Shown here in pieces: positions 19,921 to 26,972 of a DNA stretch of 64,000 nt; positions within the stretch are counted from its first letter, which is position 1, and each line of letters opens with the position of its first letter. The notes beneath the pieces are model-generated. The model was not told the DNA's origin. It searched no databases and saw only the letters and a program-made list of their open reading frames with translations. Made by a program: the position numbers and the translations under genes. The stretch is from Campylobacterales bacterium (GTDB lineage: Bacteria; Campylobacterota; Campylobacteria; Campylobacterales; Sulfurovaceae): the NCBI GenBank assembly GCA_014763895.1, contig JACXUM010000001.1, forward strand, positions 122,024 through 186,023. The letters are read 5' to 3'.

Positions 19921-20688
19921 CTATTTGGAGAGCTCTTTTGCTTTGAGATAGGCCTTTTCTATGGCATCGATGCAAGCGGCACGTACATTGCCTTCTTCTA
20001 AGGCACCATAACCGGCAGCCGTCGTTCCCCCTGGACTCATGACACCGTCTTTGAGCAGTGCAGGATGCACTTTCTGGATCAGTTTTCCAAAACCTGCAAA
20101 AAGACCTTGCATCACCCGCATTGCATCTGTACGTTTAAGACCCTGTTTTACTGCACCATCAGCCAATGCTTCAGCGATCAAAGCCAGATAGGCCGGTCCA
20201 GAACCTGCCAAAGCGGTAGCGATATCGATCTCTTTTTCGCTATCGAGCCATACTGTAGAACCGATACTTCCCATGAGTAAACCGGCTTCATCTTTAAAAT
20301 TCTTGTCCCCGGTCATAGTGGTCATGGAAGCACCTACACTCGCAGCCAAGTTGGGCATACATCTAACAATAGCATTGGTATTGAAGTATGCATCAAGTTT
20401 TTCAATGGTAGTTCCTGCCAATACCGAGTAAAGAATACGTGCTTTTCCGATGAGTTTGGCGGATACTTCTTCTACATTGGCAGGCTTTACACATAAGATT
20501 ACCGTTTTTCCTGTAACATCAAATCCATCCAAAAGATGTTTGTCTATGCTTGTTTCCAATGCGGATTCAAATGCATCGAGCTTGTTAGTATCTCTTCCCG
20601 CCACTTCGATACGATACTGTTCTTTAAGCCCTTTTGCAATGCTTAAAGCCATATTGCCATAGCCGATAAATGTAATTGTCTCTCTCAT
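19921..20688 (-). CDS. proC: Pyrroline-5-carboxylate reductase
   Basis: A 255-residue NAD(P)H-dependent enzyme for the last step of proline synthesis. Rossmann start TITFIGYGNMALSIA, then CVKPANVEE, RCMPNLAASVGAS and a C-terminal SPGGTTAAGYGALEEG-like signature (MSPGGTTAAG). The start at 20688 has GAGAAG 6 bases upstream; the frame is open further upstream to 20817, but those 43 residues are hydrophobic and untypical. Divergent from proA. Confidence 0.95.
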   Translation of the reverse strand: MRETITFIGYGNMALSIAKGLKEQYRIEVAGRDTNKLDAFESALETSIDKHLLDGFDVTGKTVILCVKPANVEEVSAKLIGKARILYSVLAGTTIEKLDAYFNTNAIVRCMPNLAASVGASMTTMTGDKNFKDEAGLLMGSIGSTVWLDSEKEIDIATALAGSGPAYLALIAEALADGAVKQGLKRTDAMRVMQGLFAGFGKLIQKVHPALLKDGVMSPGGTTAAGYGALEEGNVRAACIDAIEKAYLKAKELSK

Positions 20689-20713
20689 TTTTTGCTTCTC
20701 CACAAGATGCAAG

Positions 20714-20719
20714 ATTATA
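20714..20719 (-). promoter_or_regulatory. Putative -10 box for proC
   Basis: TATAAT on the minus strand, 26 bases upstream of the chosen proC start. Its position inside the longer upstream frame supports the shorter start. Confidence 0.45.
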
Positions 20720-20841
20720 GCATGATTGCATCCAAATAAAAAGTATAAGAAGTTGTGTAAATGATAAAAGACAGAAAAACAGCCATTAATCATTAGTTTG
20801 TTACAATTAAAAAGCAATCATATAGATCATAAAGGGTATCA

Positions 20842-22074
20842 ATGGAATCATTTTTGGCAAAAGCAAAAGCATCAAGCAGGATTTTGTCTATATTAAGCGG
20901 GGCTCAGAAAAATCATATTCTTAGAGAGATGGCAGAAGCATTAAGGGCTAACCGGTCTTTACTGCTTGAGGCAAATGCAAAAGATATGCAGGAGGCTGAG
21001 GTCAATCAGCTTGCACCTTCGCTCAAAGACAGACTACTTCTGGATGAGAAACGTATTGAAGCAATGGCAGTAGCCATTGAGGAAATTGCGGCATTGAAAG
21101 AACCGATCGGCCGTGTATTGGAAGGATGGGTGACGGAGAACGGGTTGAAAATCGAAAAGGTTTCTATCCCGATCGGGGTGATTGGGATCATCTACGAATC
21201 GCGTCCTAACGTGACTTCCGATACGGCTGCGCTCAGTTTCAAAAGTGCCAATGTCTGTGTACTTAAAGGCGGAAAAGAGGCCCAACATTCCAATGAGGCG
21301 ATCGCCAAAGTGCTTCAAAGTGTATTAAAACAGAATGATCTGCCTGAAGCTTTGATCTCATTGATCCCGGATGCATCCAGAGAAGGAGTGGCAAAACTGA
21401 TCAAAATGGATAAGTATGTTGACTTGATCGTCCCAAGAGGAGGAGAGGGACTGATCCGTTATGTCAGTGAAAATGCAACGGTTCCGGTAGTTAAGCATGA
21501 TAAGGGGCAGTGCCATACCTATATCGATAAAGATGCCAAGTTGGATGAAGCCGTTGCCATCGCGCTTAATGCCAAAGTACAAAGACCTGGGGTGTGTAAT
21601 GCAATGGAGACACTGTTGGTCGACCGTGCCATCGCTGCAGAAGCCCTGCCGGTTCTGAAAAAAGCTTTTGATGAAGCACATACCCAGCTAAAAGGATGCG
21701 ATCAAACCCAAAAGATCATCGATGTGGCCCATGCAAGTGAGAAAGATTTTGATACCGAGTACTTGGCAAACATATTGAATATCAGAGTAGTAGAAGGTGT
21801 GGAAGGTGCGATTGAGCATATTGTCCGTTTTGGTTCAGGGCATTCTGAAGCGATCATCACAGAAAATATCACAACGGCAGAAACATTTCTTAATGCTGTA
21901 GATGCAGCAGCGGTCTATGTCAATGCTTCTACCCGTTTTACGGATGGGGGTGCATTCGGATTTGGTGCGGAAGTGGGTATCAGTACCAACAAACTCCATG
22001 CAAGAGGACCGATGGGGATCGAAGGACTTACGACGTACAAATATAAAATTTATGGCTCTGGACAAATTCGTTAA
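20842..22074 (+). CDS. proA: Glutamate-5-semialdehyde dehydrogenase (gamma-glutamyl phosphate reductase)
   Basis: A 410-residue NADPH-dependent enzyme that reduces the ProB product. It has the family's VIYESRPNVTSD segment (IIYESRPNVTSDTA), the catalytic Cys in QRPGVCNAMETL, and the C-terminal ASTRFTDGGAFGFGAEVGIS signature. Full length. It is divergent from proC, so the two last proline genes share an intergenic region of about 150 bases. Confidence 0.96.
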   Translation: MESFLAKAKASSRILSILSGAQKNHILREMAEALRANRSLLLEANAKDMQEAEVNQLAPSLKDRLLLDEKRIEAMAVAIEEIAALKEPIGRVLEGWVTENGLKIEKVSIPIGVIGIIYESRPNVTSDTAALSFKSANVCVLKGGKEAQHSNEAIAKVLQSVLKQNDLPEALISLIPDASREGVAKLIKMDKYVDLIVPRGGEGLIRYVSENATVPVVKHDKGQCHTYIDKDAKLDEAVAIALNAKVQRPGVCNAMETLLVDRAIAAEALPVLKKAFDEAHTQLKGCDQTQKIIDVAHASEKDFDTEYLANILNIRVVEGVEGAIEHIVRFGSGHSEAIITENITTAETFLNAVDAAAVYVNASTRFTDGGAFGFGAEVGISTNKLHARGPMGIEGLTTYKYKIYGSGQIR

Positions 22075-22102
22075 GCCTAAGGCTGACTAAAGTTTCCTTA
22101 GC

Positions 22103-22108
22103 TACAAT
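22103..22108 (+). promoter_or_regulatory. Putative -10 box for slyD
   Basis: TACAAT in GCTACAATAGC, 29 bases before the slyD ATG. Confidence 0.4.
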
Positions 22109-22136
22109 AGCAAAAATCTAAAAACGGAGTCACATT

Positions 22137-22652
22137 ATGGCAGTGCAAAATGAAAATAGCGTAGTAGCGATCGAGTACGAAGTAAAAGAAGCTGGATCAA
22201 ACGAAGTAGTTGATAGCAACAAAGGAGGACATCCTCTTGAGTTCATTACAGGTAAAGGTCATATCATTCCTGGTCTTGAAAAGGCATTGGTAGGTATGGA
22301 AAAAGGTCAAAGCGGTGACGTGTTGGTCAAAGCTGAAGAGGCTTACGGTGAAGTAAACCCTGAAGCAAAACAAACACTTCCTGCCGACCAGTTTGAAGGT
22401 ATTGATCTTAAGGTAGGAATGACCCTTTACGGACAAGGTGAACACGGACAAACTGTTCAGGTAACGGTAACGTCGTTCAATGATCAAGAAGTTGATATCG
22501 ATTTTAACCACCCGTTGGCTGGAAAAGACTTGATGTTCACGGTAACGGTACTGGATGAAAGAGCTGCGACGGCTGATGAGATCTCATCAGGTGTAGTCGG
22601 CGGTGATGCAGGCGGATGCTGCAGTACGCATGGTGGATGTGGTTGCCACTAA
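22137..22652 (+). CDS. slyD: FKBP-type peptidyl-prolyl isomerase SlyD
   Basis: A 171-residue SlyD-type prolyl isomerase and chaperone. FKBP part PLEFITGKGHIIPGLEKALVGM is interrupted by the insert-in-flap domain (EAYGEVNPEAKQTLPADQF), then the VDIDFNHPLAGKDLMF return strand. The C-terminal Cys/His tail (GGCCSTHGGCGCH) is a nickel/zinc site used in hydrogenase maturation in the family. A hydrogenase role is possible but no hydrogenase genes are in the window. Confidence 0.93.
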   Translation: MAVQNENSVVAIEYEVKEAGSNEVVDSNKGGHPLEFITGKGHIIPGLEKALVGMEKGQSGDVLVKAEEAYGEVNPEAKQTLPADQFEGIDLKVGMTLYGQGEHGQTVQVTVTSFNDQEVDIDFNHPLAGKDLMFTVTVLDERAATADEISSGVVGGDAGGCCSTHGGCGCH

Positions 22653-22661
22653 TCTTTCAAA

Positions 22662-22700
22662 GGTTTAAAATAGTTTCCCAGCTATTTTAAACCGGTTTTT
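22662..22700 (+). terminator. Strong rho-independent terminator after slyD
   Basis: A 12-bp perfect stem (GGTTTAAAATAG with CTATTTTAAACC), an 8-base loop and a GGTTTTTCCTTT tail, starting 10 bases after the slyD stop. Confidence 0.85.
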
Positions 22701-22729
22701 CCTTTAATATTTTATTAGCAGGAATGCTG

Positions 22730-22735
22730 TAAAAT
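22730..22735 (+). promoter_or_regulatory. Putative -10 box for tRNA-Pro
   Basis: TAAAAT in GCTGTAAAATCT, 15 bases before the mature tRNA 5' end. Confidence 0.45.
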
Positions 22736-22749
22736 CTTATCCTTTTAAA

Positions 22750-22827
22750 CGGGGCGTGGCGCAGTTTGGCTAGCGTGCTACCTTGGGGTGGTAGAGGTCG
22801 CCTGTTCGAGTCAGGTCGCTCCGACCA
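22750..22827 (+). tRNA. tRNA-Pro (anticodon GGG)
   Basis: The acceptor stem CGGGGCG pairs with CGCTCCG (one G-U), followed by discriminator A and an encoded CCA. The D-arm, the anticodon stem CTACC/GGTAG with loop TTGGGGT (anticodon GGG at loop positions 3-5), and the T-loop TTCGAGT are all in place. A 78-base gene with normal geometry. Its 3' end is followed by gene-poor, remnant-bearing DNA, as often seen where integrative elements use a tRNA. Confidence 0.95.
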
Positions 22828-23127
22828 TATCTGCAATCAGAAAATCTTCACAAAGTCCCTTATTTAGGACATCTAAGGCTCCTAATCGTATCACTCAACA
22901 CCTTAAGTCAATCTTGTAGTTTTATCTCCATTTTAGTATAGAACACCACAAAATGTGGGGTATTTATGTGGGGTTGCTATAATCCATAAAGGTAATTAAG
23001 ACCCCAACATTATTGAATATATAGTACCTTCTATAAGTTCTATTTTGGTTGGGTCTTTTCTTGAAGTTTATCACCGAACCAAACAAAGTTTCAATAGATT
23101 AGTAGGCATAGCCCGTAGGGTTAACAT
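22828..23127. other. Gene-poor stretch downstream of tRNA-Pro
   Basis: No open frame of credible length on either strand. It contains CCACAAAATGTGG, an interrupted palindrome, followed by two TGTGGGG heptamers at 22954 and 22967 (13 bases apart), and then the long hairpin at 22998-23061. I read it as a scar of past insertion and deletion at the tRNA; no integrase is recognisable. Confidence 0.5.
22998..23061 (+). terminator. Terminator-like hairpin or structured RNA
   Basis: AAGACCCCAAC pairs with GTTGGGTCTT (one bulged C), closing a 40-odd base loop that itself contains a TATAG/CTATA mini-hairpin; the 3' side runs into TTTTCTTG. It could be a terminator with a branched top or part of a lost gene's leader. 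Confidence 0.35.
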
Positions 23128-23129
23128 AA

Positions 23130-23267
23130 CTTAATTTTCTATCAACGGTTAAACCAGTGGTCAGCTATAGCTTGGCACTTTATAATGATAAAGGTTTTGA
23201 TGGTTTGTGGGAAACACAGGATGTGGTTGTAGATGCAGTGAATGTAGGTGTAACTTATACATTTTAA
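23130..23267 (+). pseudogene. C-terminal remnant of an outer-membrane beta-barrel protein
   Basis: After a stop at 23127 the frame is open for about 45 codons and ends in VGVTYTF-stop. The preceding segment VVSYSLALYNDKGFDGLW followed by an alternating VVVDAVNVGV strand looks like the last two strands of a porin-type barrel, and the terminal Phe is the BamA-recognition hallmark. There is no start codon context, no ribosome site and no upstream barrel. A terminator follows at once, as expected if only the 3' end of a gene has survived. Confidence 0.65.
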
Positions 23268-23277
23268 TTTTCATTCG

Positions 23278-23311
23278 GCCAAACCATCGGGTTTGGCTGT
23301 TTTTTGTTTTT
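23278..23311 (+). terminator. Rho-independent terminator of the lost barrel gene
   Basis: 8-bp stem GCCAAACC/GGTTTGGC, 4-base loop, then TGTTTTTTGTTTTT. It begins 11 bases after the remnant's stop codon. Confidence 0.85.
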
Positions 23312-23455
23312 GCATTAAAAAAGCCTTTGAAAAATTTTTCAAATAATCTTTCAGAACTTCAAGTATATTCTCTATTTATTCCTTAAAAAAGTCTCTCTTA
23401 TCCTAAGATAAATTTAACATGGTAAAATTACACTATATTATTTTGAAGGATAGTT

Positions 23456-24400
23456 ATGTCAGTTAAATGTGCATTTTTATTTCCGGGACAGGGGTCTCAG
23501 GCTGTTGGAATGGGGGAAGATTTTTTTAAAAATTCCGACGTTGCCAAAGAGATGGTAGCAAAAGCAAGCGTTAGATGCGGGATCGATTTTGAAGAGCTTC
23601 TTTTTACAGCGAATGATAAACTTGCTCAAACTGAGTACACTCAGCCGGCGATCTTGCTTGTCAGTGCGATTGCACACAAGCTGTTTACCGATGCGACAGG
23701 TATCAAACCGGTATTGACCCTGGGACATTCTCTGGGTGAGTTTTCAGCACTGGTCGCTGCGGGTGCACTCGATGCGATCGATGCGGTCGAGCTTGTGAAC
23801 CTTCGTGGTAAGCTGATGGCCGAAGCATGTGCAGGACAGGATGTGGGTATGCTTGTTAGCCTTGGACTGGATGATGCAACTGTTGAAGAGATCACGGCAA
23901 GCCAGAGAGAAGCCGGTAAGAGAGTATGGGCTGTTAACTACAATGCGGATGGTCAGATCGTTATCGCAGGGATCAAAAAAGATTTGGAAGAGCTTGTCGA
24001 TGTACTGAAAGAGGCAAAAGCAAAAAGAGCGATGTTGCTCAATATGTCGGTTGCAAGCCACTGTCCACTGCTTGAGAGTGCAAGTGCGCCGCTTGAAGCC
24101 AAACTCAAAGAGATGCTCAAAGAGAGCTTTATCGCTCCGGTTATCTCAAACGTTACGGCTAAGCCTTACAGCACAAAAGAAGAGGCACTCGCACTGCTTC
24201 CCAAGCAGTTGGTAGAGCCGGTACTTTACAAGCAGAGTATTGCGAACATCGATGCAGATGTGGATTGCTACATTGAGTTTGGTCAAGGCAATGTACTCAA
24301 AGGGCTCAATAAGAGTGCAACATCCAAACCGCACTTCAATGTAAGTGACATGGCAAGCCTGGAAGCGACTGTAGCAGCACTTAAAGAGTTGGGTGCATGA
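23456..24400 (+). CDS. fabD: Malonyl CoA-acyl carrier protein transacylase
   Basis: A 314-residue FabD that loads malonate onto ACP for fatty acid synthesis. It has the oxyanion segment FPGQGSQAVGMG, the nucleophile motif GHSLGEFSAL, and a late catalytic His region (SVASHCPLLE). Full length. GAAGGATAG ribosome site upstream. Its stop overlaps mtnN by 4 bases. No other fab genes are adjacent. Confidence 0.95.
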   Translation: MSVKCAFLFPGQGSQAVGMGEDFFKNSDVAKEMVAKASVRCGIDFEELLFTANDKLAQTEYTQPAILLVSAIAHKLFTDATGIKPVLTLGHSLGEFSALVAAGALDAIDAVELVNLRGKLMAEACAGQDVGMLVSLGLDDATVEEITASQREAGKRVWAVNYNADGQIVIAGIKKDLEELVDVLKEAKAKRAMLLNMSVASHCPLLESASAPLEAKLKEMLKESFIAPVISNVTAKPYSTKEEALALLPKQLVEPVLYKQSIANIDADVDCYIEFGQGNVLKGLNKSATSKPHFNVSDMASLEATVAALKELGA

Positions 24401-25092
24401 GTAAAATAGCTATCATGGGCGCAATGCCTGAAGAGATAGAACCGCTTTTGGCAAAACTGGAAAATGTGCAGGAGTGTATCTATGCTGCAAATACTTATTA
24501 TCAAGGTGAGTACAAAGGCAAAGAGGTAGTCGTTGCCTACTCGAAGATCGGTAAGGTATTTGCTACCTTGACCGCTACGATGCTCATAGAGAAGTTCTGC
24601 TGTGATGCGCTGCTTTTTTCAGGTGTTGCAGGGGCAATCAGTGATGAGCTGCAGATCGGTGATCTTGTCATCGCTGACGGGTTGTGTCAGCATGACCTGG
24701 ATATCACGGCATTTGGGCATCCATACGGGTATGTTCCAGAAGGTGAAGTGTGTATCCCTACGGATGTGAACCTTAGAAATATTGCCAAAGCCGTAGCTCA
24801 TGAAAAGGGACTGAAACTCAAAGAGGGTGTCATCGCGACAGGTGACCAGTTCGTTGCGAATCCGGAACGCAAAGAGTGGATCGGTCAGACTTTCAAAGCT
24901 GATGCTTTGGAGATGGAAGGTGCAAGTGTGGCCGTTGTCTGCAGTGCATTGAATGTACCTTTTTTCATCCTCAGAGCGATCAGTGACAGTGCCGATATGG
25001 ATGCAGGATTTGACTTTGATGCCTTCTTGGAAAGTTCGGCCAAGATCAGTGCGGATTTTATCTTGGAAATGGTGGACAGGATTGAAAGATAA
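24397..25092 (+). CDS. mtnN: 5'-Methylthioadenosine/S-adenosylhomocysteine nucleosidase
   Basis: A 231-residue Pfs/MTAN. It begins KIAIMGAMPEEIEPLL, has the VAYSKIGKVFATLT and LFSGVAGAI segments, GDQFVANPERKEW, the EMEGASVAVVC nucleoside-binding Glu, and the catalytic RAISDSADMDA region. In Campylobacterota it can also act in the futalosine menaquinone route, cleaving aminodeoxyfutalosine; family knowledge, not shown here. Confidence 0.94.
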   Translation: MSKIAIMGAMPEEIEPLLAKLENVQECIYAANTYYQGEYKGKEVVVAYSKIGKVFATLTATMLIEKFCCDALLFSGVAGAISDELQIGDLVIADGLCQHDLDITAFGHPYGYVPEGEVCIPTDVNLRNIAKAVAHEKGLKLKEGVIATGDQFVANPERKEWIGQTFKADALEMEGASVAVVCSALNVPFFILRAISDSADMDAGFDFDAFLESSAKISADFILEMVDRIER

Positions 25093-25111
25093 CGAAAAGA
25101 CACAAACTGTT

Positions 25112-25888
25112 ATGATGAGCAAGAAGCTTCTCAAGCTCATCGGAAAGACCAATGCACAGTTCAGGCTCATCGGTGAGGGCGACAAAGTTTTGGTGGGCCT
25201 TAGCGGCGGAAAAGACTCCTTGGCTTTGGTTCATGCGCTTAAGCATATACAGCGTCATGCACCTTTCAAGTTCGAGTTTGAGGCATGTACGGTCAAGTAC
25301 GGTATGCCGGATGAACATTACAGCTACCTCGAAGCCCATTGTAAAGAGTATGGCATCAAGCATACGATTTTTGATACCAATATCTTTGATATCTCCCAGG
25401 ATACTATCCGCCAGAACAGTTCTTACTGCAGTTATTTTTCCCGTATGAGAAGAGGGGCTTTGTATACGTTTGCCGAGCAGGGCGGATTTAACAAAGTAGC
25501 GTTGGGGCATCATTTTGACGATATGGTTGAAAGCTTTTTTATGAATATGTTCTACAACGGCACGATGCGTGCTTTGGCTCCGATTTACAAAACAGGCAGA
25601 GGCTTCCATCTGATACGGCCTTTGATACAGGTCAGGGAAACACAGCTTAGGGCATTTGCAGACGAGAACAGTCTACAGACCATAGGTGACGAGGCGTGTC
25701 CGGCGATGCTCAAAGATGTTAAAATGCCTTACGCCAGAGCCCAGACCAAAGAGTGGCTCGCAGGAATGGAGAAAGAGAACAAGGATATTTTTAAACGTAT
25801 TCAGGCATCTTTCAAGCATATTCATGATGAGACATTCCTTGACCCTGAACGCTGGGACAGAGATGACGTTATAATGGACAGAGCATAG
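25112..25888 (+). CDS. ttcA: TtcA-like tRNA 2-thiocytidine biosynthesis protein
   Basis: A 258-residue PP-loop ATPase: SGGKDS at residues 31-36 binds ATP for adenylating the tRNA base. The GHHFDDMVESFFMNMFYNG and RPLIQVRE segments match TtcA. E. coli TtcA holds an iron-sulfur cluster on three Cys (a CxxC plus one later Cys). Here the pair reads CSYF, with only the first Cys, while the later ACPAML Cys is present. Start is uncertain: ATG 25112 or 25115, or a TTG at 25082 that overlaps mtnN. Confidence 0.85.
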   Translation: MMSKKLLKLIGKTNAQFRLIGEGDKVLVGLSGGKDSLALVHALKHIQRHAPFKFEFEACTVKYGMPDEHYSYLEAHCKEYGIKHTIFDTNIFDISQDTIRQNSSYCSYFSRMRRGALYTFAEQGGFNKVALGHHFDDMVESFFMNMFYNGTMRALAPIYKTGRGFHLIRPLIQVRETQLRAFADENSLQTIGDEACPAMLKDVKMPYARAQTKEWLAGMEKENKDIFKRIQASFKHIHDETFLDPERWDRDDVIMDRA

Positions 25889-26847
25889 TGAGTTCAAAAA
25901 ATTTTAGTGCCATAGAGTCAGGAAGAATCGATAAGATTTTAGCGACCCAGTTGAATGTTAGCCGGAACCAGGTCGAAAAGCTCATTAAAGATGGACTAGT
26001 ATCCGTTAACGGTAAAACGATCACCAAGAGCAGTTTCAAAGTTGACGAAGGTGATGAGGTTGTTTACGAGTTTAAGGAAGCCCAGAAAAAAGAAGCCGTT
26101 GAAGTGGACTTTGACGTAGAGATCCTCTATGAGGATGAGTCTATCCTGGTGATCAATAAACCGGCAGGTCTGGTCGTACATCCCGCTCCATCTGTCAAAG
26201 AGCCTACATTGGTAGACTGGCTCATTCATAAAGGCATTTCTCTCTCGACCATTTCAGGAGAAGAGAGACACGGCATCGTACACCGCATTGACAAGGAAAC
26301 TACCGGTGCCTTAGTCATCGCCAAGACCAATGAAGCCCATGAAAAACTAAGCCTTCAGCTTCAAGACAAAAGCATGGGACGTTACTACCTGGCTCTCATC
26401 GACTATCCTCTTAAAGAAGATGCAGTTGTGGATAAACCCATCGGACGCAATCCGGTAAATCGCTTGAAGATGGATGTTATTTTGCACGGGAAAGAGGCCA
26501 AGACAGCATTTGTCAAATTGGCCCAAAATGAACAGAATGTGGAGTTGATCGCAGCGAAGCTCTTTACCGGAAGGACCCACCAGATCCGGGTGCATCTCTC
26601 GTCGCTTGGAAGGCATATATTGGGCGATACTTTATACGGATTTAAGAGCAAAAGAGATAAAATAATGCGAGTCAATTTACATGCATATTTACTCTATCTC
26701 ACCCATCCCGTAACAGGGCAGAAAATGGAATTCGTAGCTCCTTTGTTTGAAGACATGCGTTTCTTTTTAGCTGAAAATTTTGATGAAGGTGATATCGATG
26801 AGAAAATCAGCCCTGATACTCTGGGCGATCGGTTTCTCGGCCTTTAA
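25888..26847 (+). CDS. rluD: RluD-family 23S rRNA pseudouridine synthase
   Basis: A 319-residue RluA/RluD-family enzyme. An N-terminal S4 RNA-binding domain (residues about 12-60, DKILATQLNVSRNQVEKLI) is followed by the catalytic domain with VVHPAPS, the Asp nucleophile in HRIDKETTGALV, and GRTHQIRVHL. The GTG start shares a base with the ttcA stop. The exact target uridine cannot be read from sequence. A tiny second-frame ORF begins within its last 50 bases. Confidence 0.92.
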   Translation: MSSKNFSAIESGRIDKILATQLNVSRNQVEKLIKDGLVSVNGKTITKSSFKVDEGDEVVYEFKEAQKKEAVEVDFDVEILYEDESILVINKPAGLVVHPAPSVKEPTLVDWLIHKGISLSTISGEERHGIVHRIDKETTGALVIAKTNEAHEKLSLQLQDKSMGRYYLALIDYPLKEDAVVDKPIGRNPVNRLKMDVILHGKEAKTAFVKLAQNEQNVELIAAKLFTGRTHQIRVHLSSLGRHILGDTLYGFKSKRDKIMRVNLHAYLLYLTHPVTGQKMEFVAPLFEDMRFFLAENFDEGDIDEKISPDTLGDRFLGL

Positions 26848-26881
26848 CGGTTGCGATACTGTGGCCTCATTTTTCCAATAG
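26798..26881 (+). CDS. Candidate 27-residue lipoprotein-like micropeptide
   Basis: An ATG in a different frame from rluD's 3' end, with GAAGGTG 7 bases upstream, opens a 27-codon frame. It encodes a basic start (MRKS), a hydrophobic core (ALILWAIGFSAF) and NGCDTVASFFQ, so a Cys sits where a lipobox Cys would be (FNGC). Entericidin-type lipoproteins have a similar GCNTV arrangement, but the resemblance is slight and the peptide is shorter. Translational coupling to rluD is possible. Unproven. Confidence 0.4.
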   Translation: MRKSALILWAIGFSAFNGCDTVASFFQ

Positions 26882-26920
26882 GGGTTGTGAAGATAGAGTA
26901 TAAGTTATGACGATATCAAA

Positions 26921-26940
26921 GCCAGACTGCCAAGTCTGGC
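26921..26940 (+). other. Perfect hairpin between rluD and trmB
   Basis: 8-bp perfect stem GCCAGACT/AGTCTGGC with a GCCA loop, no T-tract after it. It stands 33 bases before trmB and could affect mRNA processing or attenuate read-through. Confidence 0.5.
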
Positions 26941-26972
26941 AACCACATAATATTTCATTTTAAGCAGGGATC

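Noticed and set aside
20689..20817. N-terminal extension of proC by 43 residues
   Set aside because: Hydrophobic and untypical; it would contain the likely promoter, and the ATG at 20688 has a ribosome site.
24619..25185. 188-codon minus-strand frame across mtnN and ttcA
   Set aside because: Spans two well-supported genes on the other strand; a shadow frame.
26907..26963. 18-codon frame over the hairpin before trmB
   Set aside because: No ribosome site and its bases are explained by the hairpin; too little support.
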